64,000 nucleotides of DNA, from NCBI GenBank assembly GCA_017399445.1, contig JAFQCM010000037.1, positions 1-64,000 of the forward strand. Reading direction: 5' to 3'. The notes under the pieces were generated by a model. The model made no database searches, was not told where the DNA came from, and saw nothing but the letters and a program-made list of their open reading frames with translations. Positions 42,988-50,986 of this stretch are shown here, in pieces; the first letter of the stretch is position 1, and each line of letters opens with the position of its first letter. The translations under genes were made by a program, and so were the position numbers. The DNA comes from Lachnospiraceae bacterium (GTDB taxonomy: Bacteria; Bacillota; Clostridia; Lachnospirales; Lachnospiraceae).

Positions 42988-43128
42988 TTAAATCTTTTCC
43001 TTTGCATTGACATTTTCTTCCCCCTGATTTTTCAGCACTTGCTGCCTGCGTTCTAGGGTATCAACGGTTACAACCTTCCCTTTTATATTTCCCCTCTGTT
43101 TTTTTGGTATTGTTTTCTTATACAACAT
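42988..43128 (-). CDS. 46-residue basic frame upstream of the Hxs cluster
   Basis: ATG to TAA on the minus strand, reading MLYKKTIPKKQRGNIKGK and continuing VVTVDTLERRQQVL to a Lys/Glu-rich end. The composition is coding-like and highly charged. No good ribosome site is present (only A-rich sequence). It could be the tail of a lost gene or a small protein. The rest of 42917-43300 shows only a 7-bp inverted repeat (TTCACAG/CTGTGAA, 43242-43259). Confidence 0.3.
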   Translation of the reverse strand: MLYKKTIPKKQRGNIKGKVVTVDTLERRQQVLKNQGEENVNAKEKI

Positions 43129-43305
43129 TTATTTCTTTTTTTCAACATTTTCCATCCCAAACGACGCGAACAACATGTATAACGACACAAAGCTACAAAA
43201 AATTTTATAAATGTATTTCTAATAGGTTAAAATTGTAACGATTCACAGTTTGCTGTGAACCGTTCCCAGATATGCACTTTTCCTTATCCAAAAATCACTG
43301 GAACA

Positions 43306-43334
43306 TTGTATTCTAATGAAAAATTCGTTATACT
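43306..43334 (+). promoter_or_regulatory. promoter of the AAA-ATPase-like/PD-(D/E)XK gene
   Basis: TTGTAT (43306-43311), a 17-nt spacer, and TATACT (43329-43334) on the + strand. Downstream the 14-nt sequence AAGGATGTGTAAAA occurs twice (43341-43354 and 43367-43380), the second copy ending just before the start codon. Confidence 0.55.
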
Positions 43335-43381
43335 AACCATAAGGATGTGTAAAATGTATTTTCGAAAGGATGTGTAAAACT

Positions 43382-45067
43382 ATGGCAAACAAGATAGGCA
43401 TTGGCATACAGGATTTTGCAAAACTCCGAGAAGAACATGTTTTCTATATAGATAAAACCGCTTTTATTAAGGAATGGTGGGAAAATAAAGATGATGCGAC
43501 TTTGATTACCCGTCCCAGACGTTTTGGAAAGACTTTAAATATGTCTATGGTGGAGGAGTTTTTTTCTGTAGAATATGCTGGCAGATCAGATCTTTTTCAA
43601 GGACTTTATATCTGGGAAGATAAGAAGTATAGAGAATTGCAGGGAACTTATCCGGTAATTAGTCTGTCTTTTGCAAGAGTGAAAGAATCAAATTATGAAA
43701 CCACCAAAGAAAAAATATGTCAGATATTAACCAATTTATATATCAAGTTTTCTTTTGTAAGAGACAGCGATGCATTAACAGATGCTGACAGATTGTTCTA
43801 TGATCGTATGTTGTCTCTGGAAATAAGAGACAGTGATGCCACTTCTTCCATTTACCAATTATCAAATTATTTGTATCGTTATTATGGCAAGAAAGTGATT
43901 ATTTTGTTAGATGAGTATGACACACCAATGCAGGAAGCTTATGTACATGGCTTTTGGAATGAAATGGTAACATTTACAAGAAGTCTGTTTAATTCCGCAT
44001 TTAAAACAAATCCATATATGGAAAGAGCTATTATGACAGGAATTACCAGAGTAAGTAAGGAGTCCGTTTTCTCTGATTTGAATAACCTTGAAGTAATAAC
44101 CACTACCTCCAGTGAATATGCAACATCCTTTGGTTTTACAGAGGATGAAGTATTTGCTGCTTTAGATATGTACGGACTTGGTACAGAGAAAGACGAAATA
44201 AAACGATGGTATGATGGTTTTGTATTTGGTGAGTATAAGGATATTTATAATCCATGGTCAATTCTTAATTTTCTGGATAAAGGAAAATATCAGACCTATT
44301 GGGCAAATACTAGTGGGAATGGTTTGGTAAGCAAACTGATTCAGGAAGGTAACGATGAAATAAAACTATCCATGGAGCAGCTGTTACGAAGAGAGCATTT
44401 ATACTTTCCCATTAATGAACAGATTGTGTATAACCAGCTAGACGATGATGAAACTGCAATTTGGAGCCTTCTGGTAGCAAGTGGTTATTTAAAGGTAATT
44501 AGCTATGAAAATGCGAAATATACGGAAGAACCAATGTATAAGCTTGCAATTACCAACTATGAAATAGAGCAGATGTTCAAACGTATGGTGCGTGAATGGT
44601 TTTATCCTGCAAAAACTCCCTATAACCATTTTGTGAAGGCAATGCTTACAAATAATCTAACAGCAATGAATCATTATATGAAACGTATCACCTTACAGAC
44701 ATTTAGTTATTTTGATACAGGTAAAGGTCCCCTCGGAGCAGAGCCGGAACGATTTTATCATGGTTTTGTATTAGGTCTGTTAGTAGATTTGAGTAATGAA
44801 TATGCGGTTACATCTAATCGTGAAAGTGGTTTTGGAAGATATGATGTGATGCTGGAACCCAAGGATATGAGTAAAGATGCCTTTATTCTGGAATTCAAAG
44901 TACATGCACCGGATGAAGAGAAAAATTTAGCAGACACAGTGCAGGCCGCCCTTACCCAGATAGAAGAAAAACAGTATGAAGCAAACCTCATCGCAAAGGG
45001 AATTCCAAAAGAGAAAATTCACAAATATGGGTTTGCCTTTGAAGGGAAAAATGTGCTGATTGGATAG
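43382..45067 (+). CDS. AAA-ATPase-like protein with C-terminal PD-(D/E)XK nuclease domain (DUF1703 type)
   Basis: A 561-residue protein. It begins with [20 protein letters not shown], and a P-loop-like [16 protein letters not shown] lies at about 42-57. [15 protein letters not shown] is the Walker B segment, and the C-terminus has [20 protein letters not shown], the Asp...Glu-x-Lys of a PD-(D/E)XK nuclease. This family is abundant in gut bacteria, often in many near-identical copies. The role is not proven; a defence or mobile-element function has been suggested. An in-frame ATG at 43370 has no ribosome site. Confidence 0.88.
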   Translation: MANKIGIGIQDFAKLREEHVFYIDKTAFIKEWWENKDDATLITRPRRFGKTLNMSMVEEFFSVEYAGRSDLFQGLYIWEDKKYRELQGTYPVISLSFARVKESNYETTKEKICQILTNLYIKFSFVRDSDALTDADRLFYDRMLSLEIRDSDATSSIYQLSNYLYRYYGKKVIILLDEYDTPMQEAYVHGFWNEMVTFTRSLFNSAFKTNPYMERAIMTGITRVSKESVFSDLNNLEVITTTSSEYATSFGFTEDEVFAALDMYGLGTEKDEIKRWYDGFVFGEYKDIYNPWSILNFLDKGKYQTYWANTSGNGLVSKLIQEGNDEIKLSMEQLLRREHLYFPINEQIVYNQLDDDETAIWSLLVASGYLKVISYENAKYTEEPMYKLAITNYEIEQMFKRMVREWFYPAKTPYNHFVKAMLTNNLTAMNHYMKRITLQTFSYFDTGKGPLGAEPERFYHGFVLGLLVDLSNEYAVTSNRESGFGRYDVMLEPKDMSKDAFILEFKVHAPDEEKNLADTVQAALTQIEEKQYEANLIAKGIPKEKIHKYGFAFEGKNVLIG

Positions 45068-45098
45068 AAGGTGACACAAAACATCTTTCCCCTTATTT

Positions 45099-45138
45099 AA
45101 AATAAAGGATAGAGTTAACCCGCTCCATCCTTTATTTT
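45099..45138. terminator. bidirectional terminator
   Basis: AAAATAAAGGAT (45099-45110) and ATCCTTTATTTT (45127-45138) form a perfect 12-bp stem with A/T tracts at both ends, between the convergent nuclease-like gene and the ABC operon. Confidence 0.8.
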
Positions 45139-45219
45139 CAAATAAATTTTTGCTAACTATGAAATTTATGCCTTTTCATCACTACACATATTTACATTTG
45201 TAAAAATGTAAGGACTTTT

Positions 45220-45759
45220 TTACTTGATATTTTTCCCTACAGGCAGTACACTAATGACACATAAGATTCCAACTACTAATATTGTAAGAACCGGCGTCAG
45301 TATATTTTCCAATGCAACTTTCCCTGTGTATGCTATAATAGGTAATTGAAATCCTGCCAAAAGAAGAAAACGTTTTAAAAGGATTTTTCCTATATAATAC
45401 AACCGCACTTTATATACATCCCAGATATTAATCGGAAGATATCGTAATAATCCATAAATCGATACTCGTTTATTATTTTCTGTAATTCCTATATAAACAT
45501 AGAGATGCAAGTATATCCCCAAATAAATCCAAAAAGCACCAAGCAGATAGCTCCCATAATCTTCCTCCCCATAAGACAGCAAAACAAAAAACAGTCCCGT
45601 TACTTCTATAAAATAGCCCAACATTTTCAAAAGAATTTCTGTTGATTCACTTTTTACTAATTTCTGGTCAAATTCCATAATCTTTGTCATGGTTTCTTTG
45701 CTAAGAATTTCTTTTCCAAATATGTTCCACGACTTCTTCGGTATCGCTTTTTCTCCCAT
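45220..45759 (-). CDS. membrane protein, third tandem paralogue of the YtrA-type ABC operon
   Basis: A 179-residue protein with four or five hydrophobic segments. It shares the pattern of its two upstream neighbours: an FDQKLVKSES-like opening helix, then RVSIYGLLRYLPINIWDVYKVR, then KILLKRFLLLAGFQLP. The repeated Trp-Asp-(Ile/Val)-(Phe/Tyr)-(Lys/Arg)-Val-Arg motif marks all three. It overlaps the middle paralogue by 59 nt and has an N-terminal extension of about 27 residues. It is probably a permease subunit of the ABC transporter encoded upstream; the family is not recognised by name. Confidence 0.7.
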   Translation of the reverse strand: MGEKAIPKKSWNIFGKEILSKETMTKIMEFDQKLVKSESTEILLKMLGYFIEVTGLFFVLLSYGEEDYGSYLLGAFWIYLGIYLHLYVYIGITENNKRVSIYGLLRYLPINIWDVYKVRLYYIGKILLKRFLLLAGFQLPIIAYTGKVALENILTPVLTILVVGILCVISVLPVGKNIK

Positions 45760-46282
45760 TATACTTTATTCCTTTCCTTTTAGTTAAAAATTCATAGGGC
45801 AAAATGCATAAGACAGCTAACAGGGCAGCTATTATATTTATCAGTACTGGGTAAATCAGATAACCAATTCTAAAGTTATTTAACCCTGCCATAACCAATA
45901 CTTCCAAAACTATCATACATAAAGCTCTGCACAATACTATTTTTGTGACATATGTGAGACGCACCCTAAAAATATCCCAAGCCTTCACAGGAACATATTG
46001 TAGTATTTCATATATAATAAAACTTCTCCCCTTTTCCCCCACTATCATGTATGGTTTCAAATGTCCTAAAATCCCGGCTACATAAAAAATACTCATCCAA
46101 AACATGATATTTGCTACTTCTTTATACTTCATTCCACCTGTAGCTGCTATTATTACAATCAAGGGTATACTAACAATTTCATAAAAATAACTTACCATCT
46201 TTTGAAGATTAGAGTGATATTCTCTTTCTGCCAGCATCTTTTTATCAAATTCCAAAATAGTCTTTTTTACATCTTTTTCCAC
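45701..46282 (-). CDS. membrane protein, second tandem paralogue
   Basis: About 193 residues from a GTG at 46282, which follows GGGGGG closely; the ATG at 46309 would give a longer N-terminus unlike its paralogues. It opens with TILEFDKKMLAEREYHSNL, shows the family segment SFIIYEILQYVPVKAWDIFRVR, and has about five hydrophobic helices. It overlaps both neighbours, so translation is coupled. Likely role: transmembrane partner of the ATPase at 46775. Confidence 0.7.
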   Translation of the reverse strand: MEKDVKKTILEFDKKMLAEREYHSNLQKMVSYFYEIVSIPLIVIIAATGGMKYKEVANIMFWMSIFYVAGILGHLKPYMIVGEKGRSFIIYEILQYVPVKAWDIFRVRLTYVTKIVLCRALCMIVLEVLVMAGLNNFRIGYLIYPVLINIIAALLAVLCILPYEFLTKRKGIKYNGRKSDTEEVVEHIWKRNS

Positions 46283-46800
46283 ATTATCCCCCCCTGCTTT
46301 GCCTTCCATTTTATCTGTTTGTTGCTGCGATAATTACTGATACCTGGAAGGGCATAAATAGTCAAAACCAACGCTGCCCACCCAATGGCTGCCAGAGAAT
46401 TTATCATATTTTCCTTTAAAATTTTTCCTGTCATCATAAATCCCGGAATCTGAAGCCCTAACATGATCAGAAATCTGCTCAGAAGTAACTTTGCTATGTA
46501 TTCTACACGAACTTTAAAAATATCCCATTGATTTACTGGAAGACTTTTTAATACCTCATATATTGAAACATTTTTCCGATTTTCCCATATGTTTAAATAT
46601 GGTGCTATATAAAAGGTCAAGCCCCATGCATACATCACAATAAAGACATCCATCTCACTTAACTTATCTCCTGATGTAGCAATTACTATCAAAAGAAGCT
46701 CAAATATGTAAGCCGGCAGCCTACTAAGTATCACAGAATACTCGCCACTTTTTAGCAGCTTTTTATCAAACGCTTTAATCCTTTCCCTGGAACTCACCAT
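46267..46800 (-). CDS. membrane protein, first tandem paralogue
   Basis: A 177-residue protein starting at 46800 after GGAGGGG; codons before that lie inside the ATPase gene. It opens with ERIKAFDKKLLKSGEYSVIL, has the shared segment VSIYEVLKSLPVNQWDIFKVR, and about five hydrophobic helices. The three paralogues in a row suggest tandem duplication of one ABC permease gene or a hetero-oligomeric channel. Confidence 0.7.
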   Translation of the reverse strand: MVSSRERIKAFDKKLLKSGEYSVILSRLPAYIFELLLIVIATSGDKLSEMDVFIVMYAWGLTFYIAPYLNIWENRKNVSIYEVLKSLPVNQWDIFKVRVEYIAKLLLSRFLIMLGLQIPGFMMTGKILKENMINSLAAIGWAALVLTIYALPGISNYRSNKQIKWKAKQGGIMWKKM

Positions 46801-47446
46801 CTTCTTCCCCTCCAAAATTCTCACCGTAAAAGCTTATCTTCCCCTGCTCCAGCCTGCAGATATAATCCATATTTCTGTTAATGTCTGACTGGATATGTGT
46901 AGTCATAATTACCATGGCTTCTTGGGCTAAAATTTCCCGAAGTATATTATAAAAATCCCGGCGGAATACCGGGTCCATGCCGGCAGTGGCTTCGTCTAAA
47001 AGATAAATTTTTGCATTATGGGCTCTTCCAAAAGCCAGCTGAAAACGGATAAATTCCCCTCTGGACATTGCACCTACATTTTTTCTCCAGGACAAATCCA
47101 TATCACGCATGTACTGAACAAACTTGTCCATATCCATTTCTTCATAAAAGCCACCTAACAGGTCAACATTTTCTGCTCCTGTTTTCATGCGGAAAAACTG
47201 ATTATCGTCTGCAATATATGCACATTGTCCTAAAAACCACTGATGTTCTTCTCTGATATTTTTTCCCTGATAAAAAATTTCTCCCTGATACTTCTTTTTT
47301 CTTTCCAGCATACAATTTAAAAGAGTGGATTTTCCTGCACCGTTTTTCCCAAGAATTCCAAGCAGATATCCCTCTTCTAATTGAAAACTAATATTATTCA
47401 GACAAAAACTTCCCTGCTTTTTTGTTACATTTCGAAATTCTAACAT
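46775..47446 (-). CDS. ABC transporter ATPase (second in the YtrA-type operon)
   Basis: A 223-residue ATPase with Walker A GKNGAGKST, an unusual signature MSRGEFIRFQLAF in place of LSGGQ, Walker B IYLLDEATAGMD and the H-loop TTHI. The last residues are acidic and overlap the ribosome site of the first membrane paralogue. It lies 9 nt after the GntR gene. It probably pairs with the three tandem membrane proteins. Confidence 0.88.
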   Translation of the reverse strand: MLEFRNVTKKQGSFCLNNISFQLEEGYLLGILGKNGAGKSTLLNCMLERKKKYQGEIFYQGKNIREEHQWFLGQCAYIADDNQFFRMKTGAENVDLLGGFYEEMDMDKFVQYMRDMDLSWRKNVGAMSRGEFIRFQLAFGRAHNAKIYLLDEATAGMDPVFRRDFYNILREILAQEAMVIMTTHIQSDINRNMDYICRLEQGKISFYGENFGGEEDGEFQGKD

Positions 47447-47455
47447 AGACTCACC

Positions 47456-47830
47456 TTATCCTTCCCCCAATAAAGTCTGCACCATTTCCAAAATATCTTC
47501 TTTGGAAAGTCCTGCTCCCTTACACTCACTTAACACTTCCTGTAATCTCTCTTCCAGCATCATTAATTGTTTCTCCTTTAAATAGTCTTTATTGTATTCA
47601 CAGACATAAAATCCTTTTCCTGCCACCGAACGAATCAAGCCTTCTTTTTCTAGCTCTTCATAGGCTCTTTTGGTGGTGATCACACTGACCTGCAAATCAT
47701 TTGCCAGCATTCGTATGGAAGGAAGGGCTTCGCCTGCTTTTAATTCTCCAGTCACAATAGCATTTTTAAGCTGATTTACAATCTGCTCATAAATGGCTAA
47801 TGTTCCCTGGGTTTTAATAATTATTTTCAT
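47456..47830 (-). CDS. GntR-family repressor, YtrA subfamily
   Basis: A 124-residue regulator with an N-terminal winged helix (about 10-75; ELKAGEALPSIRMLANDLQVS and TTKRAYEELEKEGLI) and only a short helical tail (about 85-124) for dimerisation, as in YtrA proteins, which have no large ligand domain. These control ABC operons that respond to cell-wall antibiotics. It overlaps the upstream permease gene by 4 nt. Its likely target is the dyad in the promoter at 49387-49427. Confidence 0.9.
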   Translation of the reverse strand: MKIIIKTQGTLAIYEQIVNQLKNAIVTGELKAGEALPSIRMLANDLQVSVITTKRAYEELEKEGLIRSVAGKGFYVCEYNKDYLKEKQLMMLEERLQEVLSECKGAGLSKEDILEMVQTLLGEG

Positions 47831-48516
47831 GCCCTGCTCTCCTCTAATAATCCTTTTTTTCTGATTACATATGCCCCTTCATAATCCAGGGCTTTTTCCA
47901 TAGAGTTTTTGTATTGTTTCTTTATATTCACTGCACAAACCAGCAGTTGAAAACTAAATGTGATACATGCAAGTATGATTTCCCAACGATTCATTGGTGC
48001 ATCTCCCATCCAGACAATCACAATATAATTCATCAAAAACATAAGGAACACCAAAACATCCCAGCCGGTTTCAATGAAATGGGTTTGAAAGCCTATGGTT
48101 AAATGAAACAAAAACATGGATATAGTAATTAACACTGCATTCATTACAGGCAGCCAGCCCATCCCTACAAGAAATATATTTATTCCACACTGCAACATTG
48201 TAGTAGAAATAACTTTTATCTTTAGTGCAGTATACAAATACTTCTTTTTTTCTTTCTTTTCTAATGGTGCCATATACATTGGCTTAGACAGTCTGTTCGG
48301 GTACATAGAATGTAAAAATATTACGATAGGTATCATAAGTAACTGAATCATTAATGCCATTTTACCATACACTGAAAACTCTCTATAACTTCCTGTCCAT
48401 GAGCCTGCTCCACTAAGAACAAATAACATACTAACACCTATTCCATTCGCTTTCCATAACTCTTTCCAGGCCTGCCTCCATCCTGAAATCCAGTCGTGCA
48501 AAACCATTTTCACCAT
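47827..48516 (-). CDS. ABC-2-like membrane permease
   Basis: A 229-residue protein with about six hydrophobic helices and a PLEKKEKKKYLYTALKIKV loop, typical of small ABC-2-type permeases. It overlaps the ATPase gene upstream by 7 nt and the GntR gene downstream by 4 nt, so it is the natural partner of the ATPase at 48510. The substrate is unknown. Confidence 0.75.
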   Translation of the reverse strand: MVKMVLHDWISGWRQAWKELWKANGIGVSMLFVLSGAGSWTGSYREFSVYGKMALMIQLLMIPIVIFLHSMYPNRLSKPMYMAPLEKKEKKKYLYTALKIKVISTTMLQCGINIFLVGMGWLPVMNAVLITISMFLFHLTIGFQTHFIETGWDVLVFLMFLMNYIVIVWMGDAPMNRWEIILACITFSFQLLVCAVNIKKQYKNSMEKALDYEGAYVIRKKGLLEESRA

Positions 48517-49364
48517 GAACTTTTCTCCCCTTTCAACATATAATACATAATATCCTCAATACTTGGTGTTTCCACTTCAACTCCATCACTATAGTTTGAA
48601 AATCTGCGATGCATTACCAGCGCCTTGCTTCCATATTTTCCTTTTTCTTTAAAAATTATCCTTTCCTTATTAATCAGATTAATTTTATAATCTTCCCCAC
48701 TTACCAGGCGGTAACTTTGCTCTAATGTTTTTCTGTCCATGCTAAACTTTACTTCCCCTTTATGTAGGAATGTAACATAGTCTGCTATCCTGTCTAAATC
48801 CTCTGTTATGTGTGTGGCAAGAAGCACACTTTTTTCTCCATGGGATACAAATTCTGCAAGAATACTTAAAAATTCTTTTCTGAAATCTGGATCAAAGTTA
48901 GCGGTTGGTTCATCTAGAATTAAAAGCTTTGGCTGATGAGATAATGCAAAGGCAAACTGAAATTTCAGCTTTTCTCCTTTTGATAACTGTTTGTATTTTT
49001 TCGTTTCCACCAACTGCAATCGCTGGCAATATTGCAAAAAGATGGAAGTTTCATAATTTTCATAATACTTTCCATACATTTTTGCATTTTCTAACAATGT
49101 CATTTCCCCTGGAAAAATATCATCTACCAGCACATAGCCTAAAAGATTTTTTATTTCCTTCTCATGATTTTCATACTCCATACCATCGATGGTAATGGTT
49201 CCTTTTGTTGGCTTATATAATCCTAAGATAAGATTTAACAATGTGGTCTTTCCGGCACCATTTTCTCCGATTAATCCCATAATATAGCCTTTTGGCAGTT
49301 CGAAATTAATATCATATAACTGAAAACCCTCCAGCTGCTTTGAAATATTTTGTATTTTTAACAT
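48510..49364 (-). CDS. ABC transporter ATPase (first in the YtrA-type operon)
   Basis: A 284-residue ATPase with Walker A GENGAGKTT (about 39), signature LSKGEKLKFQFAF, Walker B LLILDEPTANFD and the H-loop THI, plus a C-terminal extension of about 75 residues. The start at 49364 follows GGAGGGG by five bases; the upstream in-frame start at 49427 lies within the promoter. It is the first gene of a seven-gene leftward operon (ATPase, permease, GntR, ATPase, three paralogues). Confidence 0.9.
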   Translation of the reverse strand: MLKIQNISKQLEGFQLYDINFELPKGYIMGLIGENGAGKTTLLNLILGLYKPTKGTITIDGMEYENHEKEIKNLLGYVLVDDIFPGEMTLLENAKMYGKYYENYETSIFLQYCQRLQLVETKKYKQLSKGEKLKFQFAFALSHQPKLLILDEPTANFDPDFRKEFLSILAEFVSHGEKSVLLATHITEDLDRIADYVTFLHKGEVKFSMDRKTLEQSYRLVSGEDYKINLINKERIIFKEKGKYGSKALVMHRRFSNYSDGVEVETPSIEDIMYYMLKGEKSSW

Positions 49365-49386
49365 CTTGTCCCCTCCGTTCATAAAC

Positions 49387-49427
49387 TGTATACACACATA
49401 TATACACCATATACCCAGTCTTGTCAA
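49387..49427 (-). promoter_or_regulatory. promoter with GntR/YtrA-type operator
   Basis: On the minus strand TTGACA (49427-49422), a 17-nt spacer, and TATATA (49404-49399). The dyad TGTATA-N8-TATACA (49387-49406) covers the -10 box, so binding of the GntR-type repressor encoded in the operon would block transcription. Confidence 0.75.
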
Positions 49428-49501
49428 GGAAAACCTTTTTATAAAATTTTCACGCTGAAACTTTTCACTATAAAAGCTTTCACATTTCTTCTTTAAAGAA
49501 A

Positions 49502-49547
49502 AAACTGACTAAATGTAACTCTTTTACGAATTACATCTAGTCAGTTT
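49502..49547 (-). terminator. terminator of the DUF1062 gene
   Basis: AAACTGACTA plus TGTAA (49502-49517) pairs with TTACA plus TAGTCAGTTT (49531-49547), and the minus strand then runs into TTTTTTC. It lies 19 nt after the DUF1062 stop. Confidence 0.8.
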
Positions 49548-49565
49548 CTCTTATATTTTGATTTC

Positions 49566-50135
49566 TTATTTTCGCTTTTTACTAATTACCTCTGTTACTC
49601 TTTCCAAATACTTTCCCTGAACCAAAATCAGCTCTTGTTCCACCAGCTGATTTATTTTCCTTCGTGAAATCTGAAAAATCTCCGCCAGTACCTTATCTGT
49701 CCGCAGCTTTAATTCATATGGATTTTGAATGTGTATGATTTCCGAATTCTCTTCTAAAGTTTCTGTCTCTTCTGTTTCCTCTTCTAAAATCTCATACTCC
49801 ATTCCATCCATGGATATTTCTGCTTTATTTTTCTGGAAAAAACTTTTATTGGTTCCATATTGCAGCGCTAACTCTTTATCATTTCCTAAAAATCCAGGGT
49901 ATTGTTCCTTTAAAATTTTCGGATTCACCCTTTCATACACAGTCAGATTGCAAGGATGTTTACATTTTTCACACTGATAAATCAGCCACACGTCAATCCG
50001 GTTTCCATTGGCATTTACCCGGAAACAATCCGTATTTACATATTCTGTTTTTCCTCCACAGTTGGCACAATTTCGTAGTACTTTATAGGAAGTTTTTGGT
50101 TTTATTTTATATGTTTTTCTTTTACAATAGCTCAT
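49566..50135 (-). CDS. DUF1062 protein
   Basis: A 189-residue protein. Two Cys pairs (NCANCGGKTEY and YQCEKCKHPCNLT) form a zinc-ribbon-like N-terminal half, a Glu-rich linker lies at about 115-140, and an S4-like segment (TDKVLAEIFQISRRKINQLVEQEL) ends the chain. This order matches DUF1062 as I recall it. The S4-like part hints at RNA binding. AAGGAGACG precedes the ATG. It has an unusual leader (50160-50245) shared with the next gene. Confidence 0.82.
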   Translation of the reverse strand: MSYCKRKTYKIKPKTSYKVLRNCANCGGKTEYVNTDCFRVNANGNRIDVWLIYQCEKCKHPCNLTVYERVNPKILKEQYPGFLGNDKELALQYGTNKSFFQKNKAEISMDGMEYEILEEETEETETLEENSEIIHIQNPYELKLRTDKVLAEIFQISRRKINQLVEQELILVQGKYLERVTEVISKKRK

Positions 50136-50159
50136 TTTGCGTCTCCTTATTCTTTCTTT

Positions 50160-50245
50160 TGGATTTGCAAAGGCTACCGCTTCTTTTCTTAATTTGCACT
50201 AGCCTCTGCTATGCAAAATAAACTGGTTCACCCATAAGATTTCCT
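50160..50245 (-). promoter_or_regulatory. leader with nine-codon upstream frame and hairpin, before the DUF1062 gene
   Basis: On the minus strand AGGAGG is followed seven bases later by ATG (50235) and codons for MGEPVYFA and TAG (50209-50211). The stop overlaps the base of a hairpin: GCAGAGGCTA (50208-50199) pairs with TAGCCTTTGC (50176-50167). The 5' segment ATTTTGC can also pair with GCAAAAT at the DUF1062 start codon. The same architecture occurs before the CD3324-like gene (50670-50758), with compensating base changes in the stem. This suggests a translational switch. Confidence 0.6.
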
Positions 50246-50331
50246 CCTGCTTTTTTCTTTTATTTTACCTGCTCTCTTTATTACTTGCTACCTCAAAGAT
50301 TTTTTTACTTGATTTTGAGCCAAAATATGTG

Positions 50332-50371
50332 AAACAGAGCCGGACTACTTTTCTGTAATCCGGCTCTGTTT
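50332..50371. terminator. bidirectional-looking terminator after the CD3324-like gene
   Basis: AAACAGAGCCGGA (50332-50344) and TCCGGCTCTGTTT (50359-50371) form a perfect 13-bp GC-rich stem. It lies 10 nt past the stop of the CD3324-like gene on the minus strand, although its T-run is better on the + strand. Confidence 0.8.
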
Positions 50372-50381
50372 CTGTTTTATT

Positions 50382-50645
50382 TTAATTTTCCCGCAGAATT
50401 CTCTGTATACTTTTTACTGACAAATAATACTTTACCGCCAGTTCCTTCACACACACGCCATTTTCATGGTCACTTACAATCTGTGTGTTTCTTTCTTTAA
50501 GTTCTTTTCGTATGGTGGTCTGTGTTCCCCAGCTTCGTCTTTCTTCAGTTTTTCTAGGGATGTAAAGACATTCACCATCCACATAATTTTGAATTAATTC
50601 AATCAGTTCTAACGGTAATACCTGTTCTGCTTTTCTATAGCCCAT
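50382..50645 (-). CDS. CD3324-like small DNA-binding protein (Mor-type helix-turn-helix)
   Basis: An 87-residue protein. An N-terminal part (LPLELIELIQNYVDGECLYIP) is followed by a C-terminal helix-turn-helix (KELAVKYYLSVKSIQRILR), a pattern I recall from CD3324-family proteins related to Mor-type regulators. AGGAGG lies six bases before the ATG. It has a strong promoter (50829-50857) and a leader of about 175 nt with the upstream frame/hairpin element. Its targets are unknown. Confidence 0.8.
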   Translation of the reverse strand: MGYRKAEQVLPLELIELIQNYVDGECLYIPRKTEERRSWGTQTTIRKELKERNTQIVSDHENGVCVKELAVKYYLSVKSIQRILREN

Positions 50646-50669
50646 TTTGCCCTCCTAAATCAAAATATT

Positions 50670-50758
50670 TCTGTTAGGATTCGCAATGGCTATCACAAAT
50701 TATTTTCTGCTATAGCCACTGCTACGCAAAAATAACATATCGTTTCATATAGACGTCC
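50670..50758 (-). promoter_or_regulatory. leader with nine-codon upstream frame and hairpin, before the CD3324-like gene
   Basis: On the minus strand GGAGGG is followed eight bases later by ATG (50748) and codons for MKRYVIFA and TAG (50722-50724). The hairpin GCAGTGGCTAT with ATAGCCATTGC (11 bp, one G-U) begins at the stop codon. TTTTGC at the end of the small frame can pair with GCAAAA at the gene's start codon. Compared with the twin leader at 50160-50245 the stem keeps pairing through a U-A to A-U exchange. Confidence 0.6.
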
Positions 50759-50828
50759 CTCCTTTTTTATACATTTCCTTTTCGCTACACTATGCAATTT
50801 ATTTGACTACTTTTATTGCCATAACTAA

Positions 50829-50857
50829 ATTATAACTACATATCACAAAAAGGTCAA
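50829..50857 (-). promoter_or_regulatory. promoter of the CD3324-like gene
   Basis: On the minus strand TTGACC (50857-50852), a 17-nt spacer, and TATAAT (50834-50829). Transcription would start near 50822 and include the whole leader element. Between 50858 and 50986 nothing else is recognised. Confidence 0.8.
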
Positions 50858-50986
50858 TGACTACATACTTTACTTTGTAACCTAACTCCGCTTTCCTTAT
50901 TGGTTCATTTACTTAAACATCTATACCATACTTGTTTTAAAATAGTTCAATGGTAAAGAAAATCGAGAGGAATAAATAGTGTTCAC

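Noticed and set aside
43242..43259. TTCACAG/CTGTGAA as a terminator
   Set aside because: A 7-bp stem with no adjacent T-run on either strand.
43341..43380. Two copies of AAGGATGTGTAAAA as the start of a CRISPR or iteron array
   Set aside because: Only two copies, unequal context, and the second forms the translation start region; more likely a local duplication.
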